Source: Paraburkholderia sp.
GTDB lineage: Bacteria > Pseudomonadota > Gammaproteobacteria > Burkholderiales > Burkholderiaceae
NCBI RefSeq assembly: GCF_024281035.1
Contig: NZ_JAMXLH010000037.1
Coordinates: forward strand, 19,170-83,169
DNA: 64,000 nt
Direction of reading: 5' to 3'
The first letter of the stretch is position 1; each line of letters begins with the position of its first letter. This document shows positions 35,577-45,443 of the stretch, piece by piece. Below the pieces are notes generated by a model. It had not been told where the DNA came from. It ran no database searches and saw only the letters and a program-made list of their open reading frames with translations. The position numbers were made by a program, and so were the translations under genes.

Positions 35577-37108
35577 GCCCGTTGTTCCTGATGTCCGCTG
35601 CGACGCTGCTGGTCGCTGTTGCACTCGTGGTGGCGCTCGTCGCGTTGCAGCGCGCGCGCAGCGGCGATGACGCCGACGCCGACGCGCTCCACCACGCGCT
35701 CGACGCCCTGAGCGACCGGCTCGCCGCATCGACCGACACGCAGGCGCGCGCAGCCGAGCGCATCGAGCGCGAACTGCGCAACGAGATCGCGCGCACCGCG
35801 CAGGCGTCGCGCAGCGAGTTCGGCGGCGGCTTCGCGCAGGTGCAGCAGGCGCTCGCGTCGCATCTCACGAGCATTGCGACGGTGCAGAACAGCCAGATCG
35901 ACGGTTTTGCGCAGCAGCTCGTCAAGCTCACCGAGACCAATGCGCAGCAGCTCGAAGCCGTGCGCCAGAGCCTGCAGCAGCAGGCGCAGCAGGCGCGCGA
36001 CGAGCAGGGCGCGGCGCTGCGCCACTTCGGCAACGTGCTCGCGCAGCAGCTCGCGCAGCTCACCGAGGCCAACGACCGTCGTTTCGCCGAAGTGCGCGCG
36101 ACGCTCGAGCAGCGCTTGAAGGACATCGAGGCGAACAACGCCGCGAAGCTGGAGGAAATGCGCCGCACCGTCGACGAGAAACTGCACGCGACGCTCGAAC
36201 AGCGCCTTGGCGAATCGTTCAAGCTCGTGTCCGATCGGCTCGAACAGGTGCATCGCGGGCTCGGCGAAATGCAGACGCTCGCGGCCGGCGTCGGCGACCT
36301 GAAGAAGGTGCTCACGAACGTAAAGACGCGCGGCACGTGGGGTGAAGTGCAGCTCGAAGCACTGCTCGAACAGGTGCTCACGCCCGATCAATATGCGAAG
36401 AATGTCGCGACGGTGCCGAAGAGCAGCGAGCGGGTCGAGTTCGCGATTCGCCTGCCGGGCCGCGGCGACGCGGGCGCGGGCGCTGGCGCGGGCGCTGGCG
36501 CGGGTGTGGCCAATGGGGCCGCGCCGGTGTGGCTGCCCATCGATGCGAAATTTCCGCGCGAGGACTACGAGCGCCTGATCGATGCGCAGGAGCGCGCCGA
36601 CGTCGCGGCCATCGACGAGGCTGGCCGTGCGCTGGAGGCGCGCATCAAGGCGGAGGCGCGCACGATTGCCGAGAAGTACGTCGCGCCGCCGTACACGACC
36701 GATTTCGCGCTGCTGTTCCTGCCGACCGAAGGTCTCTACGCGGAAATCCTGCGCCGCCCGGGTCTCACCGATCTGTTGCAGCGCGACTTCCGCGTGACGG
36801 TGGCGGGGCCGACCACGCTGACGGCGCTGCTCAACAGCCTGCAGATGGGTTTTCGGACGTTGGCTATCGAGCGTCGTTCGAGCGAGGTGTGGCAGGTGCT
36901 GGGCGCGGTGAAGACCGAGTTCGGCAAGTTCGGCGACGTGCTCGCGAAGACCAAGACGCAGCTTGAGACGGTGGCGCGCTCGATCGAGGCAGCGGAGGTG
37001 CGCACGCGTGCGATGAACCGTAAGCTGCGCGACGTGGAGGCATTGCCGGGCGAAGAGGCGACGAACCTGCTCGGCGACGCGCTGCGCAACGGCGCTGGCG
37101 ACGAGTAG
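35573..37108 (+). CDS. rmuC: DNA recombination protein RmuC
   Basis: 511 residues. An N-terminal membrane segment (LFLMSAATLLVAVALVVALV) is followed by a long coiled coil (about 40-240, rich in Gln/Glu heptads) and a nuclease-like core (WGEVQLEALLEQVLTPDQYAK, PVWLPIDAKFPREDYERL, TDFALLFLPTEGLYAEI). RmuC limits inversions at short repeats in E. coli. A Gly-Ala run (AGAGAGAGAG) interrupts the start of the core. The start overlaps the preceding stop (ATGA), so translation is coupled. Confidence 0.95.
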   Translation: MSPLFLMSAATLLVAVALVVALVALQRARSGDDADADALHHALDALSDRLAASTDTQARAAERIERELRNEIARTAQASRSEFGGGFAQVQQALASHLTSIATVQNSQIDGFAQQLVKLTETNAQQLEAVRQSLQQQAQQARDEQGAALRHFGNVLAQQLAQLTEANDRRFAEVRATLEQRLKDIEANNAAKLEEMRRTVDEKLHATLEQRLGESFKLVSDRLEQVHRGLGEMQTLAAGVGDLKKVLTNVKTRGTWGEVQLEALLEQVLTPDQYAKNVATVPKSSERVEFAIRLPGRGDAGAGAGAGAGAGVANGAAPVWLPIDAKFPREDYERLIDAQERADVAAIDEAGRALEARIKAEARTIAEKYVAPPYTTDFALLFLPTEGLYAEILRRPGLTDLLQRDFRVTVAGPTTLTALLNSLQMGFRTLAIERRSSEVWQVLGAVKTEFGKFGDVLAKTKTQLETVARSIEAAEVRTRAMNRKLRDVEALPGEEATNLLGDALRNGAGDE

Positions 37109-37170
37109 TCGCGCAAGCTGCGCGAATGACGACTCAAGAGACGCAAGACTTAAGACTCAAACGTCAACGC

Positions 37171-37214
37171 AAAACGGGCCGCCTGCGAGGAAGCGCAGGC
37201 GGCCCGTTTTTTTT
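37171..37214 (+). terminator. Strong terminator after rmuC
   Basis: A 17-bp stem (AAAACGGGCCGCCTGCG with its complement) and a 6-nt loop are followed by eight T residues. The A run on the left makes it usable for the convergent GNAT gene too. Confidence 0.92.
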
Positions 37215-37234
37215 CTGCCAGTAGTGCCGCGCCG

Positions 37235-37741
37235 TCAACCGGCCTGGCTGGCGGCCTGTTCGACGGGTGCGGCGAGTTGTTCGAGCGCCTCGCCGGTCAT
37301 GCGAACGACGCGCCAGTCGGGCAGCACGGTCGCGCCCATTTTTTCGTAGAAGCCGATGGCGGGCTGATTCCAGTCGAGCACGGTCCACTCGAAGCGGGCG
37401 CATTTCCGTTCGACGGCGATGGCCGCGAGTGCGCGCAGCATCGCGGTGCCGAGGCCCGTGCCGCGCTGCGACGGCTGGACGTAGAGGTCTTCGAGATAGA
37501 GCCCGCGGCGTCCGAGGAACGTCGAGTAGTTATGAAAGAAGAGCGCGTAGGCGACGATGCGCCCCGCGTCCTCGGCGACGAGCGCCTCAGCCGCAGGCCG
37601 GGCGCCAAAGAGCGCATCCGCGAGCGCGTCTTGAGTCGCGACGAACAGATGCGTGAGCTTTTCGAACTCGGCCAGCTCGTACATCAGCGCGTGGATCGCG
37701 CCGACGTCGGCAGGCGTGGCCGCGCGAATCGCAGCGGTCAT
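37235..37741 (-). CDS. GNAT-family N-acetyltransferase
   Basis: 168 residues. The acetyl-CoA binding motif is VQPSQRGTGLGTAMLRAL, preceded by the GLYLEDLYV strand and followed by FEWTVLDWNQPAIGFYEKMGA. It resembles diamine/thialysine acetyltransferases (SSAT-like), suggesting a small amine substrate. The ATG overlaps the upstream stop by one base (TAATG). Confidence 0.9.
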   Translation of the reverse strand: MTAAIRAATPADVGAIHALMYELAEFEKLTHLFVATQDALADALFGARPAAEALVAEDAGRIVAYALFFHNYSTFLGRRGLYLEDLYVQPSQRGTGLGTAMLRALAAIAVERKCARFEWTVLDWNQPAIGFYEKMGATVLPDWRVVRMTGEALEQLAAPVEQAASQAG

Positions 37742-38016
37742 TACGCTTCCTCCGGCACGTCGGAGAGCTGGATCTCGATGCCGCCGAAGCGCGACGCGAC
37801 CCAGTTGTACGCGTGGCAGGCGATCCACAGCAGCACGAAGCCGAGAATCGCGTTGAGCAGCAGCGCGCTGAAAATCGTCGAGAGTTCGACCGAACCGTAA
37901 CGGATGAACGCGACGAGCACGCCAAGCAGGACGATCGGCACGCTGAACGTCAGATAGACGAGGATCAGCGCCTTGGCCGTTTGCCCCGGAGCGATGAACG
38001 AGATTTGTTTTTTCAT
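37741..38016 (-). CDS. Small two-span membrane protein
   Basis: 91 residues with hydrophobic spans at about 15-38 and 47-70. The tail HAYNWVASRFGGIEIQL resembles the ending of DUF3566-type small membrane proteins, but the match is only by pattern. Translationally coupled to the GNAT gene. Function unknown. Confidence 0.75.
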   Translation of the reverse strand: MKKQISFIAPGQTAKALILVYLTFSVPIVLLGVLVAFIRYGSVELSTIFSALLLNAILGFVLLWIACHAYNWVASRFGGIEIQLSDVPEEA

Positions 38017-38084
38017 ATGAGTCGGTCCGTATGACGTGGTGGACGTGTCGAATTTGACAATGGCTGGTAAGGGGGCGGCCCGTC

Positions 38085-39380
38085 TCAGACGAGTCCGTCG
38101 AAAAGCATGATGTCGACCGTGTCGCCGGCATCGAGACTGGCGGCTTCATGGGCGAGCACGATAAAGCAATTTGCCTCGCTCATGGTGCTCAATGCACCGG
38201 AACTCTGGGAGCCGGTCGGCGTGACGAGCCAGTGGCCCTCGTTATCGCGCACGGCGACGCCGCGCTGGAATTCGGTGCGCCCCGGACGTTTCTTGATCGG
38301 TATCTCGCAGCGGGCCGGGATCAGCGGCACGGGCTGCGGCGCCGCACCGGCCATGGCGAGGAGCGCCGGGCGCACGATCTGGTAGAAGGTGACCATCGTC
38401 GCAACCGGGTTGCCCGGCAAGCCGAAGAGGAGGGCCGGGTGCCCCGCGCCGGGCTGGCCGCCCGACCAGATGCGCCCGAAGGCGAGCGGACGGCCCGGGC
38501 GCATCGCCAGGCCCCAGAACTCGACGTCGCCGAGCGTCTGCAACTGCGTGCGTGTGAAGTCGGCATCGCCGACCGAGACGCCGCCCGAGGTCAGCACCAC
38601 GTCTGCGCTTTGTGCCGCCGCTTTGAGCGTGGCCGCAAGCGCGGCCGGCTCGTCGCGCACCATGCCGAGATCGATTGCCTCGACGTCGAGACGCTTGAGC
38701 ATCGCGCCGAGCGTGTAGCGGTTGCTGTCGTAGATGCAACCCGCATCGAGCGGGCTGCCTGGCGTGCGCAGTTCGTCGCCGGTCGAGAAGTACGCCACGC
38801 GCAGGCGCTGTTTCACGTCGACATCGACGATCCCGAGCGAGGCCAGCAAGCCGATGTCGGAGGCGCGCAGCACGCGGCCGGCGCGCAGCGCGGCGCGGCC
38901 CTTCGCAAGATCCTCGCCCTTGCGGCGGCGGTTCGCGCTGCGCGACACGGCATTCGCCGCGAACGTGACGCTGTCGCCTTCGCGCTGGGTGTTTTCCTGC
39001 GGCACGACCGTGTCGCAACCGGTGGGCATGGGCGCGCCGGTCATGATGCGCACGCAGGCGCCTGGCGGCATCTCGCCCGTAAACGGGTGCCCGGCGAAGG
39101 CCTTGCCTGCAATGTTCAATGTGAGCATGCCCGTTGCAGCAGCAAGCGCCGCGCCGTCGAATGCGTAGCCGTCCATCGCGGAGTTGTCGTGCGCGGGAAC
39201 GTCGATCGGCGAGATCACGTCGTGGGCGAGCACGCGCGCAAGCGCGTCAGGCAGCGGCACCCGCTCGCTGGCCGTGATCGGCGTGACCCATTGCAGCACG
39301 ATGGCCTGGGCGGCGCTGACGGGCAAGGCTTGGGGATCGTACTGGGTGACGCAACCGGACAGAGTGTTATGCGTGGTCAT
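38085..39380 (-). CDS. moeA: Molybdopterin molybdenumtransferase
   Basis: 431 residues. Inserts molybdenum into adenylated molybdopterin. Conserved pieces: PAHDNSAMDGYAF, IMTGAPMPTGCDTVVPQE, STGDELRTPG, LTSGGVSVGDADFT and the loop GLPGNPVATMVTF. Full length for the family. It follows mobA by 102 nt in the moaA-mobA-moeA set. Confidence 0.96.
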   Translation of the reverse strand: MTTHNTLSGCVTQYDPQALPVSAAQAIVLQWVTPITASERVPLPDALARVLAHDVISPIDVPAHDNSAMDGYAFDGAALAAATGMLTLNIAGKAFAGHPFTGEMPPGACVRIMTGAPMPTGCDTVVPQENTQREGDSVTFAANAVSRSANRRRKGEDLAKGRAALRAGRVLRASDIGLLASLGIVDVDVKQRLRVAYFSTGDELRTPGSPLDAGCIYDSNRYTLGAMLKRLDVEAIDLGMVRDEPAALAATLKAAAQSADVVLTSGGVSVGDADFTRTQLQTLGDVEFWGLAMRPGRPLAFGRIWSGGQPGAGHPALLFGLPGNPVATMVTFYQIVRPALLAMAGAAPQPVPLIPARCEIPIKKRPGRTEFQRGVAVRDNEGHWLVTPTGSQSSGALSTMSEANCFIVLAHEAASLDAGDTVDIMLFDGLV

Positions 39381-39482
39381 CGGGGGGAGCAGCGTCGCGT
39401 CCGCACCATGAGTGCGGCGATCGTCCTGTTGGGCATGCCGGAGAGTAATGGACGGCGACAGGAAGCAGGCCGGCCGCGTTCT

Positions 39483-40115
39483 TCAGGCACGGTCGAGGTC
39501 GGCGAGTTCCTGTAAGGAATTGATATTGTAAAACGCACGCTCGTCGGCAAAGTTCACTTCAATTGTCTTGTGGCGCGCGTACCACGCGCGCACCTTGCGT
39601 TCGCCCGCGCCCAGAAAGGCCGCGAGGTCGTCGGCGAGCGACGTGCGCACGAGCGCGAACACCGGATGCAGTGAGGTTTCGCCCGCGTTGTTGCCCGTAG
39701 CGTTCGTCGTGACGACGGTGGCGATGTCGGCGTCGTGCGCGAGCACGGCCGCGGCCAGGCGCGCAGCGAGATCGGCGGGCAGCCAGGGCGAGTCGCACGG
39801 CGCGGTTAGCAGCCATGGCGTTTTCGCTGCCTGAAGCCCGGCGAGGAGACCGGCGAGCGGGCCGGGAAAATCCGGCAATGTATCGGCGAGGACGGCGGCG
39901 TGCCACGGCGCGCCGAGCGCCGCGTACACGTCCTGATGCCGGTTTGCGCTGATGGCGAGCGCGCCAACCTGCGGCGCGAGACGCGCGAGCACGTGCGCCG
40001 CGAGCGGCTGGCCATGCAGCAGCTGCAGGCCCTTGTCGGCGCCGCCCATGCGTTGGCCGCGCCCGCCCGCGAGCACGAGACCCGTGATGACGGCGGCAGA
40101 CAGAGCGGGAACCAT
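39483..40115 (-). CDS. mobA: Molybdenum cofactor guanylyltransferase
   Basis: 210 residues from the ATG at 40115. Transfers GMP to molybdopterin to form the guanine dinucleotide cofactor. GLVLAGGRGQRMGGADKGLQ is the nucleotide-binding signature, and TAPCDSPWLPADL holds the metal-binding Asp. The start lies 8 nt after the moaA stop, so the genes are cotranscribed. Confidence 0.94.
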   Translation of the reverse strand: MVPALSAAVITGLVLAGGRGQRMGGADKGLQLLHGQPLAAHVLARLAPQVGALAISANRHQDVYAALGAPWHAAVLADTLPDFPGPLAGLLAGLQAAKTPWLLTAPCDSPWLPADLAARLAAAVLAHDADIATVVTTNATGNNAGETSLHPVFALVRTSLADDLAAFLGAGERKVRAWYARHKTIEVNFADERAFYNINSLQELADLDRA

Positions 40116-40122
40116 CGATGCG

Positions 40123-41235
40123 TCAGCCACCGATGTAGGACATTTCGATGCGGTGCTCGTCGGAGACGGCCGGTGCGGCGTCGCTGCCGCGCAACTGCGA
40201 GTAGCGGTCGGCGCGGCCTGACCAGATCTGCGCAATGGCGGCCGAGATCGTCTCGTCGCTCGTGCCGTTGCGCACGAGTGCGCGCAGGTCGTAGCCCATC
40301 GAAGCGAACAGGCACAGATACACCTTGCCCTCGGTCGACAGGCGGGCGCGCGTGCAGTTGCCGCAGAACGCGCGCGTCACGCTCGAAATCACGCCGATTT
40401 CGCCCGCACCGTCGGCATAGCCCCAGCGCTGCGCGGTTTCGGCTGCGCTGTGCGCCTCGAGCGGCACGAGCGGGAAGTGTTCGGCAATGCGCGCGACGAC
40501 CTCGGCGGACGGCATCACTTCGGCCATGTTCCAGCCGTTCGACGTGCCCACGTCCATGTATTCGATGAAGCGCAGCGTAACGCCCGAGCCGCGGAAGTGA
40601 CGCGCCATCGGCACGATTTCGCCGTCGTTGGTGCCGCGCTTGACCACCATGTTGAGCTTCAGCGGCGCGAGCCCGACGGCGTGTGCGGCCTCGATGCCGT
40701 CGAGCACGTCCGCGACGGCGAAGTCGGCGTCGTTCATGCGGCGAAAGAGGGCGTCGTCGAGCGCGTCGAGGCTCACCGTGACGCGTGTGAGCCCTGCGTC
40801 GCGCAATGCGCGCGCCTTGCGCGCAAGGATCGAGCCGTTGGTGGTGAGCGTGAGATCGAGCGGCTCGCCTGTGGGCGTACGCAACGCAGCAAGACGTTCA
40901 ATCAGGAATTCGATGTTCTTGCGCAGCAGCGGCTCGCCGCCGGTCAGGCGGATCTTCGTGACGCCTTGCGCGACGAAAAGCCGCGCGAGTCGTTCGATTT
41001 CTTCGAGCGTGAGAAGCGCGTCGTGCGGCAGGAATTGATAGTTCTTGTCGAAAACCGCACGCGGCATGCAGTAGACGCAACGGAAATTGCAGCGGTCCGT
41101 GACCGAGATGCGCAGATCCTTCAACGGACGTGCGAGCGTGTCGAGCACCTCGCCAGAGGGCGTGCGCAGACTGTCGCCAGCCGTCAGGGGCGGCAGCGAG
41201 CGAGCATCGGCAACGGGGATGATGCGTCGGGGCAT
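40123..41235 (-). CDS. moaA: GTP 3',8-cyclase
   Basis: 370 residues. Radical-SAM enzyme that starts molybdopterin synthesis from GTP. The N-terminal cluster motif is CNFRCVYC (Cys49, 53, 56). The C-terminal GTP-binding cluster uses Cys291, Cys294 (CGNC) and Cys308. The conserved C-terminal Gly-Gly (SYIGG) needed for activity is present. First gene of moaA-mobA-moeA. Confidence 0.97.
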   Translation of the reverse strand: MPRRIIPVADARSLPPLTAGDSLRTPSGEVLDTLARPLKDLRISVTDRCNFRCVYCMPRAVFDKNYQFLPHDALLTLEEIERLARLFVAQGVTKIRLTGGEPLLRKNIEFLIERLAALRTPTGEPLDLTLTTNGSILARKARALRDAGLTRVTVSLDALDDALFRRMNDADFAVADVLDGIEAAHAVGLAPLKLNMVVKRGTNDGEIVPMARHFRGSGVTLRFIEYMDVGTSNGWNMAEVMPSAEVVARIAEHFPLVPLEAHSAAETAQRWGYADGAGEIGVISSVTRAFCGNCTRARLSTEGKVYLCLFASMGYDLRALVRNGTSDETISAAIAQIWSGRADRYSQLRGSDAAPAVSDEHRIEMSYIGG

Positions 41236-41312
41236 GATGGTTTCGTTCAGATGTTGTAAAGATTCTAGCCGAACCTCTGCCCGGCCACCGACAAGGGAGA
41301 ACGCTGATATAT

Positions 41313-41342
41313 CAAAAAAAAGCCCGCCGTGGCGGGCGGGCT
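41313..41342 (-). terminator. Terminator after rne
   Basis: On the minus strand AAGCCCGCC...GGCGGGCTT has a 9-bp stem and short loop followed by eight T residues, 65 nt after the rne stop. It separates rne from the moaA upstream region. Confidence 0.88.
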
Positions 41343-41406
41343 TGCTTACGCGTATCGACGCGGAGACGGCGGGCGCGATGCCCGGCGTCTCCCGTCTAAA
41401 CGGGCC

Positions 41407-44400
41407 TTACTGCGCCTCGTGATGCGTTTCGACCTGCTGCATCGGCGTCGTATCGGCCGGCGGCAGCGCCTTGCGCTCGCGCGGCACGCGTGCGGGCTTC
41501 ACCACCTGAGCGGCGGCCGCCTGGGCGTCGCGCAGCTTCTCGGTGTTGGTGTTGACCCAGACGAGACCGGCGGAGGCCAGCATCGGCTCCAGTGCCTCGG
41601 ACGACAGCGTGCTTGCGGCAGCAGGGCGGGCGACGGCTTGCGTCACGGGCTCTGCGGCAGCGGCGGGCGCTGCGGGAGCTTCGGCGCGTGCTTCGGGCTC
41701 GACCGGCTGCGGCGCCGGTTCTGCCGTGGCGGCCGACTGCTCGGCGACCGGGGCTTCCACGTGGTGCTCGCGAGCGGCCGGTTCGACCGGAGCCGGTTCA
41801 GCGGCGGGGGCTTCGGCCAGGGGCGCTTCTGCAGTCGCTGCAGCTTCTGCGACCGGAGCGGCGACCTCGGCTGCTGCCGGAGCGGCCTGTTCGACCGGCG
41901 CGGCAACGTGCGCTTCGTGCGCTTCGATCTTCGCCTCGACGAAGTGCGCGGCTTCCGGCAACGGCGTCACGACGACCGTTTCGGCGACGACTTCGTGCAC
42001 GGTCACGTTCGACGACGGCGCTTCGGCCTCGACTTCAGGCTGCGCGACGACCGGCGCCGCAACGGGGGCCACAACCGGCGCTTCAACCGGAGCGACGTCG
42101 ACGGGCTGCACGGGCGCCGATTCCTCGACGTCCGCGCCGCGTTCCTGCGCGCCCTCGGCCGTCAGGCCTGCGGTGCCTTCTTCACGCTCGCGACGACCGC
42201 CACGGCGGCCGCGGCGGCGGCGGCGGCGTTCCTCGCCGTCACGCGATGCGCCTGCATCCTCGTCGGTGGCGCCGGGTGCGAGGCCTTCGCTCTGCACGGC
42301 GCCAGCGGCTTCGCTGGCGGCCGCGTCGAGACGCGTTTCCTGGGCTTCGGCAGCCGCCGCTTGCTGCGGACGGCGGCGCTCACCGCGTTCGCCACGCTCA
42401 CCGCGTTCACGGCGCTCGCCGCGCGGCGCGTCGGCTTCCGCCGTCTCGCTGCGGTCCTGACCGCGTTCTACGCGTTCGATGCGCTGCTCGCGCGGTTCGC
42501 GTGCCTCACGGCCTTCGCGGCCCTGGCGACCTTCACGCCCTTCGCGCGGCTCGCGTGCCTCGCGGCCTTCACGCGGCTCGCGCGCCTCACGGGGTTCGCG
42601 ACCTTCACGCGGTTCGCGACCCTCACGCGGTTCACGGCCTTCACGCGGCTCACGACCCTCGCGCGATTCACGCGGCTCACGCTCTTCGCGGCGCGACGAC
42701 GGCTGGCCGCCGCGTGCACCGCCGGCGCCTTCGCCGCGGCCTGTTCCATCACGGCCGCCGGGGCGGCGGTTGCGGTTACGGTCACCCGTTTTTTCGCCGC
42801 GCTCGGTGCGCTCGCCGCGGGCCGGACGGGCAGTCTTGTCCTGCTGCTCGGTCGCGACCGGTGCGGGGGCCGCAGCCGGTGCGCCGCCGAAGAGGCGCTT
42901 GAGCCAGCCGAAGAAACCGCCGCCGGCTGCCGCCGTGGCAGCCTGTGCAGCCGCCGGTGCGGCCTCGGCGGCCTTCGCCGCCGAAGTCGGGGCCGGACGC
43001 TCCGGCGTAATGCCCTTGACCGCGGCTTCCTGCTTCGGCTTGGTCTCGGCGGTGCGCTTGCTGTAGCCGGTTTCCGATTCGAGTTCGCGAGCCGCTTCCT
43101 CGGCCATCTTCCAGGACGCGCGCGGGTCGTCGAGGCGTGCATCGTCGTGACGCAGGCGCTCGAGCTTGTAGTGCGGCGTTTCGAGATGCTTGTTCGGGAT
43201 CAGAACGACGGCAACCTTGAAGCGCGACTCGATCTTGTTGATCTCCGAGCGCTTCTCGTTGAGCAGGAAGGCGGTCACTTCGACCGGCACCTGGCAGTGG
43301 ATCGCCGCGGTGTTTTCCTTCATCGCCTCTTCCTGGATGATGCGCAGGACCTGAAGCGCCGACGATTCCGTATCGCGGATATGGCCCGTGCCGTTACAGC
43401 GCGGGCAGGTGACGTGGCTGCCTTCCGAGAGGGCGGGGCGCAGACGCTGGCGCGACAGCTCCATCAGGCCGAAGCGCGAGATCTTGCCCATCTGCACGCG
43501 CGCACGGTCGTGGCGCAGTGCGTCTTTCAGGCGCTGCTCGACTTCGCGCTGGCTCTTGGACGACTCCATGTCGATGAAGTCGATCACGATCAGGCCGCCC
43601 AGGTCGCGCAGACGCAACTGGCGCGCGACTTCGTCGGCTGCTTCGAGGTTGGTGCGTGCGGCGGTTTCCTCGATATCGGCGCCCTTGGTGGCGCGCGCCG
43701 AGTTCACGTCGATGGCGACGAGCGCCTCGGTGTGGTCGATCACGATCGCGCCGCCCGAGGGCAGCGGCACCGTGCGCGAGTACGCCGTCTCGATCTGGTG
43801 CTCGATCTGGAAACGCGAGAAGAGCGGGACGTCGTCGTGGTAGCGCTTCACCTTGTTGACGTTGTCCGGCATCACGATATCCATGAAGGCGCGGGCCTGG
43901 TCATAGATCTCGGTGGTGTCGATGAGGATTTCGCCGATATCGGGCTGGAAATAGTCGCGGATCGCGCGGATCACGAGGCTCGATTCGAGGTAAATCAGCA
44001 TCGGCTGGCCGCTCTGGCCGGCCTGCGACGCGGCTTCGATCGCGCGCCACAGCTGCATCAGGTAATTCAGGTCCCACTGGAGCTCTTCAGCCGAACGGCC
44101 GATGCCGGCCGTGCGGGCGATGATGCTCATGCCGTCGGGCAGTTGCAGCTGCGCCATGGTTTCGCGCAGTTCCTGACGGTCGTCGCCCTCGATGCGGCGC
44201 GACACGCCGCCGCCGCGCGGGTTGTTCGGCATCAGCACGAGGTAGCGGCCCGCGAGCGAGATGAACGTGGTGAGCGCCGCGCCCTTGTTGCCGCGCTCTT
44301 CCTTCTCGACCTGGACGATCAGTTCCTGACCTTCCCTGAGGGCGTCCTGGATGCGCGCGGAGCGCATGTCGACGCCTTCGCGGAAGTACTGGCGGGCGAC

Positions 44401-44616
44401 TTCCTTGAACGGCAGAAAGCCGTGGCGGTCTTCGCCGTAGTTCACGAAACACGCTTCGAGCGACGGCTCGATGCGGGTGACGATCCCCTTGTAGATATTG
44501 CCTTTGCGCTGTTCGCGCCCGGCGGTTTCGATGTCGATGTCGATCAGCTTCTGACCATCGACGATGGCGACGCGCAGTTCTTCCTGCTGCGTCGCGTTGA
44601 ACAGCATTCGTTTCAT
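41407..44616 (-). CDS. rne: Ribonuclease E
   Basis: 1069 residues, the endonuclease that leads mRNA decay and rRNA/tRNA processing and scaffolds the degradosome. An S1 domain spans about 37-120. The catalytic Asp303 (AIDVNSARATKG) and Asp346 (VIDFIDM) keep E. coli numbering. The Zn-link is CPRCNGTG (Cys404, Cys407). After the catalytic half, residues 565-578 (GGGFFGWLKRLFGG) look like the membrane-binding amphipathic helix. Arg/Glu/Gly-rich repeats (EPREGR) follow, then a long Ala/Pro/Val/Glu-rich tail; both are disordered RNA or protein docking regions. An 827-nt gap upstream suggests a long leader, as in E. coli, where it serves autoregulation. Confidence 0.97.
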   Translation of the reverse strand: MKRMLFNATQQEELRVAIVDGQKLIDIDIETAGREQRKGNIYKGIVTRIEPSLEACFVNYGEDRHGFLPFKEVARQYFREGVDMRSARIQDALREGQELIVQVEKEERGNKGAALTTFISLAGRYLVLMPNNPRGGGVSRRIEGDDRQELRETMAQLQLPDGMSIIARTAGIGRSAEELQWDLNYLMQLWRAIEAASQAGQSGQPMLIYLESSLVIRAIRDYFQPDIGEILIDTTEIYDQARAFMDIVMPDNVNKVKRYHDDVPLFSRFQIEHQIETAYSRTVPLPSGGAIVIDHTEALVAIDVNSARATKGADIEETAARTNLEAADEVARQLRLRDLGGLIVIDFIDMESSKSQREVEQRLKDALRHDRARVQMGKISRFGLMELSRQRLRPALSEGSHVTCPRCNGTGHIRDTESSALQVLRIIQEEAMKENTAAIHCQVPVEVTAFLLNEKRSEINKIESRFKVAVVLIPNKHLETPHYKLERLRHDDARLDDPRASWKMAEEAARELESETGYSKRTAETKPKQEAAVKGITPERPAPTSAAKAAEAAPAAAQAATAAAGGGFFGWLKRLFGGAPAAAPAPVATEQQDKTARPARGERTERGEKTGDRNRNRRPGGRDGTGRGEGAGGARGGQPSSRREEREPRESREGREPREGREPREGREPREGREPREAREPREGREAREPREGREGRQGREGREAREPREQRIERVERGQDRSETAEADAPRGERRERGERGERGERRRPQQAAAAEAQETRLDAAASEAAGAVQSEGLAPGATDEDAGASRDGEERRRRRRGRRGGRREREEGTAGLTAEGAQERGADVEESAPVQPVDVAPVEAPVVAPVAAPVVAQPEVEAEAPSSNVTVHEVVAETVVVTPLPEAAHFVEAKIEAHEAHVAAPVEQAAPAAAEVAAPVAEAAATAEAPLAEAPAAEPAPVEPAAREHHVEAPVAEQSAATAEPAPQPVEPEARAEAPAAPAAAAEPVTQAVARPAAASTLSSEALEPMLASAGLVWVNTNTEKLRDAQAAAAQVVKPARVPRERKALPPADTTPMQQVETHHEAQ
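42510..42700 (-). repeat. Tandem repeats encoding EPREGR units in RNase E
   Basis: Roughly a dozen 9-18-bp repeats code EPREGR/EAREPREGR blocks, an arginine-rich RNA-binding-type region. High identity between units makes copy-number differences between strains likely. Confidence 0.8.
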
Positions 44617-45443
44617 TGAACGGCTCCAGAGCGGCTTCGCGCGCGGCCCGCGCCGGCGCCAGGAACGAAACCTGGCGGCACAGGACGGGCAGCGGCATGC
44701 CGCGCTTTATTGTGTTTTCACAAGCACGCTGGAGCAGGAACGATGGCGGGGAGAATTGCCTTCAGGGCGCCCGGCCAGGCGGTGCGCAGCATACGGCTGC
44801 GCCACCCTGGACGGGCCGCGGGGCACATGCGAATACGGCTTCAACAAGCGGCGTGACTTGCCGCGGGAGCGCGACGGCGCGTTGTTCCAGAGCTTCCGGT
44901 CTGCCCGCCGGGTGCGCGATGCAAGGCGTGCGCACACACAAAAAGCGATGCAGCCCTGCCGCAGCGGCGAACCGCGCGCGCTGCCGGCAGATTCAGGTTC
45001 GCGGCCCATGCCGCAAACGGGAAGCATTCAAGGAACGCCCGTCTTCCCCCTCGGGGTGTCTCGCCACCTTTTGACGTCGCCTTGTCCCGCACGTTGCCGG
45101 GATGCTTCAGGCGCTCGCCGTATTTCGCCACCGGCGCGTCCTCTCGCCGGTCACTTCGACCGCGCGGCGGGACTCGCCGGATGAATTCTTTATACCAACC
45201 TTCCGTTACCGTCGGAAACCGCTACTGACCGAACGTGCCTGTGGGCGCCGTCCCTGCCGCTGCGGTTTTCCGTGCGTGCAACTCGTTGCTTCTCATCATA
45301 CGGGGTGAGCAACCAGCCCCGGGCGCAAGTAAAATATCGGTTTATCGCTTGCTGCCTGCGCCGGCAGCGCGGTTCGAGAACCTGACGGAACTTGTAGCCG
45401 TTCGGTCGACCGTCGCGTGGGCGCTGGGCAAATTATATTCAGA
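44617..45443. other. Long divergent gap, rne leader and rluC promoter region
   Basis: 827 nt without a supported gene. A minus-strand TATAAA (45189-45194, poor -35) would give rne a leader of about 570 nt. A plus-strand TAAAAT (45330-45335) and the AT-rich TTATATT just before the rluC ATG are candidates for rluC. RNase E leaders are known to be long and cleaved by the enzyme itself. I could not fold this one by eye. Confidence 0.5.

Noticed and set aside
41329..44619. A 1096-codon plus-strand frame opposite rne
   Set aside because: Antisense shadow of a GC-rich gene; composition is biased to Arg/Phe/Leu repeats mirroring the RNase E codons, with no signature motif.
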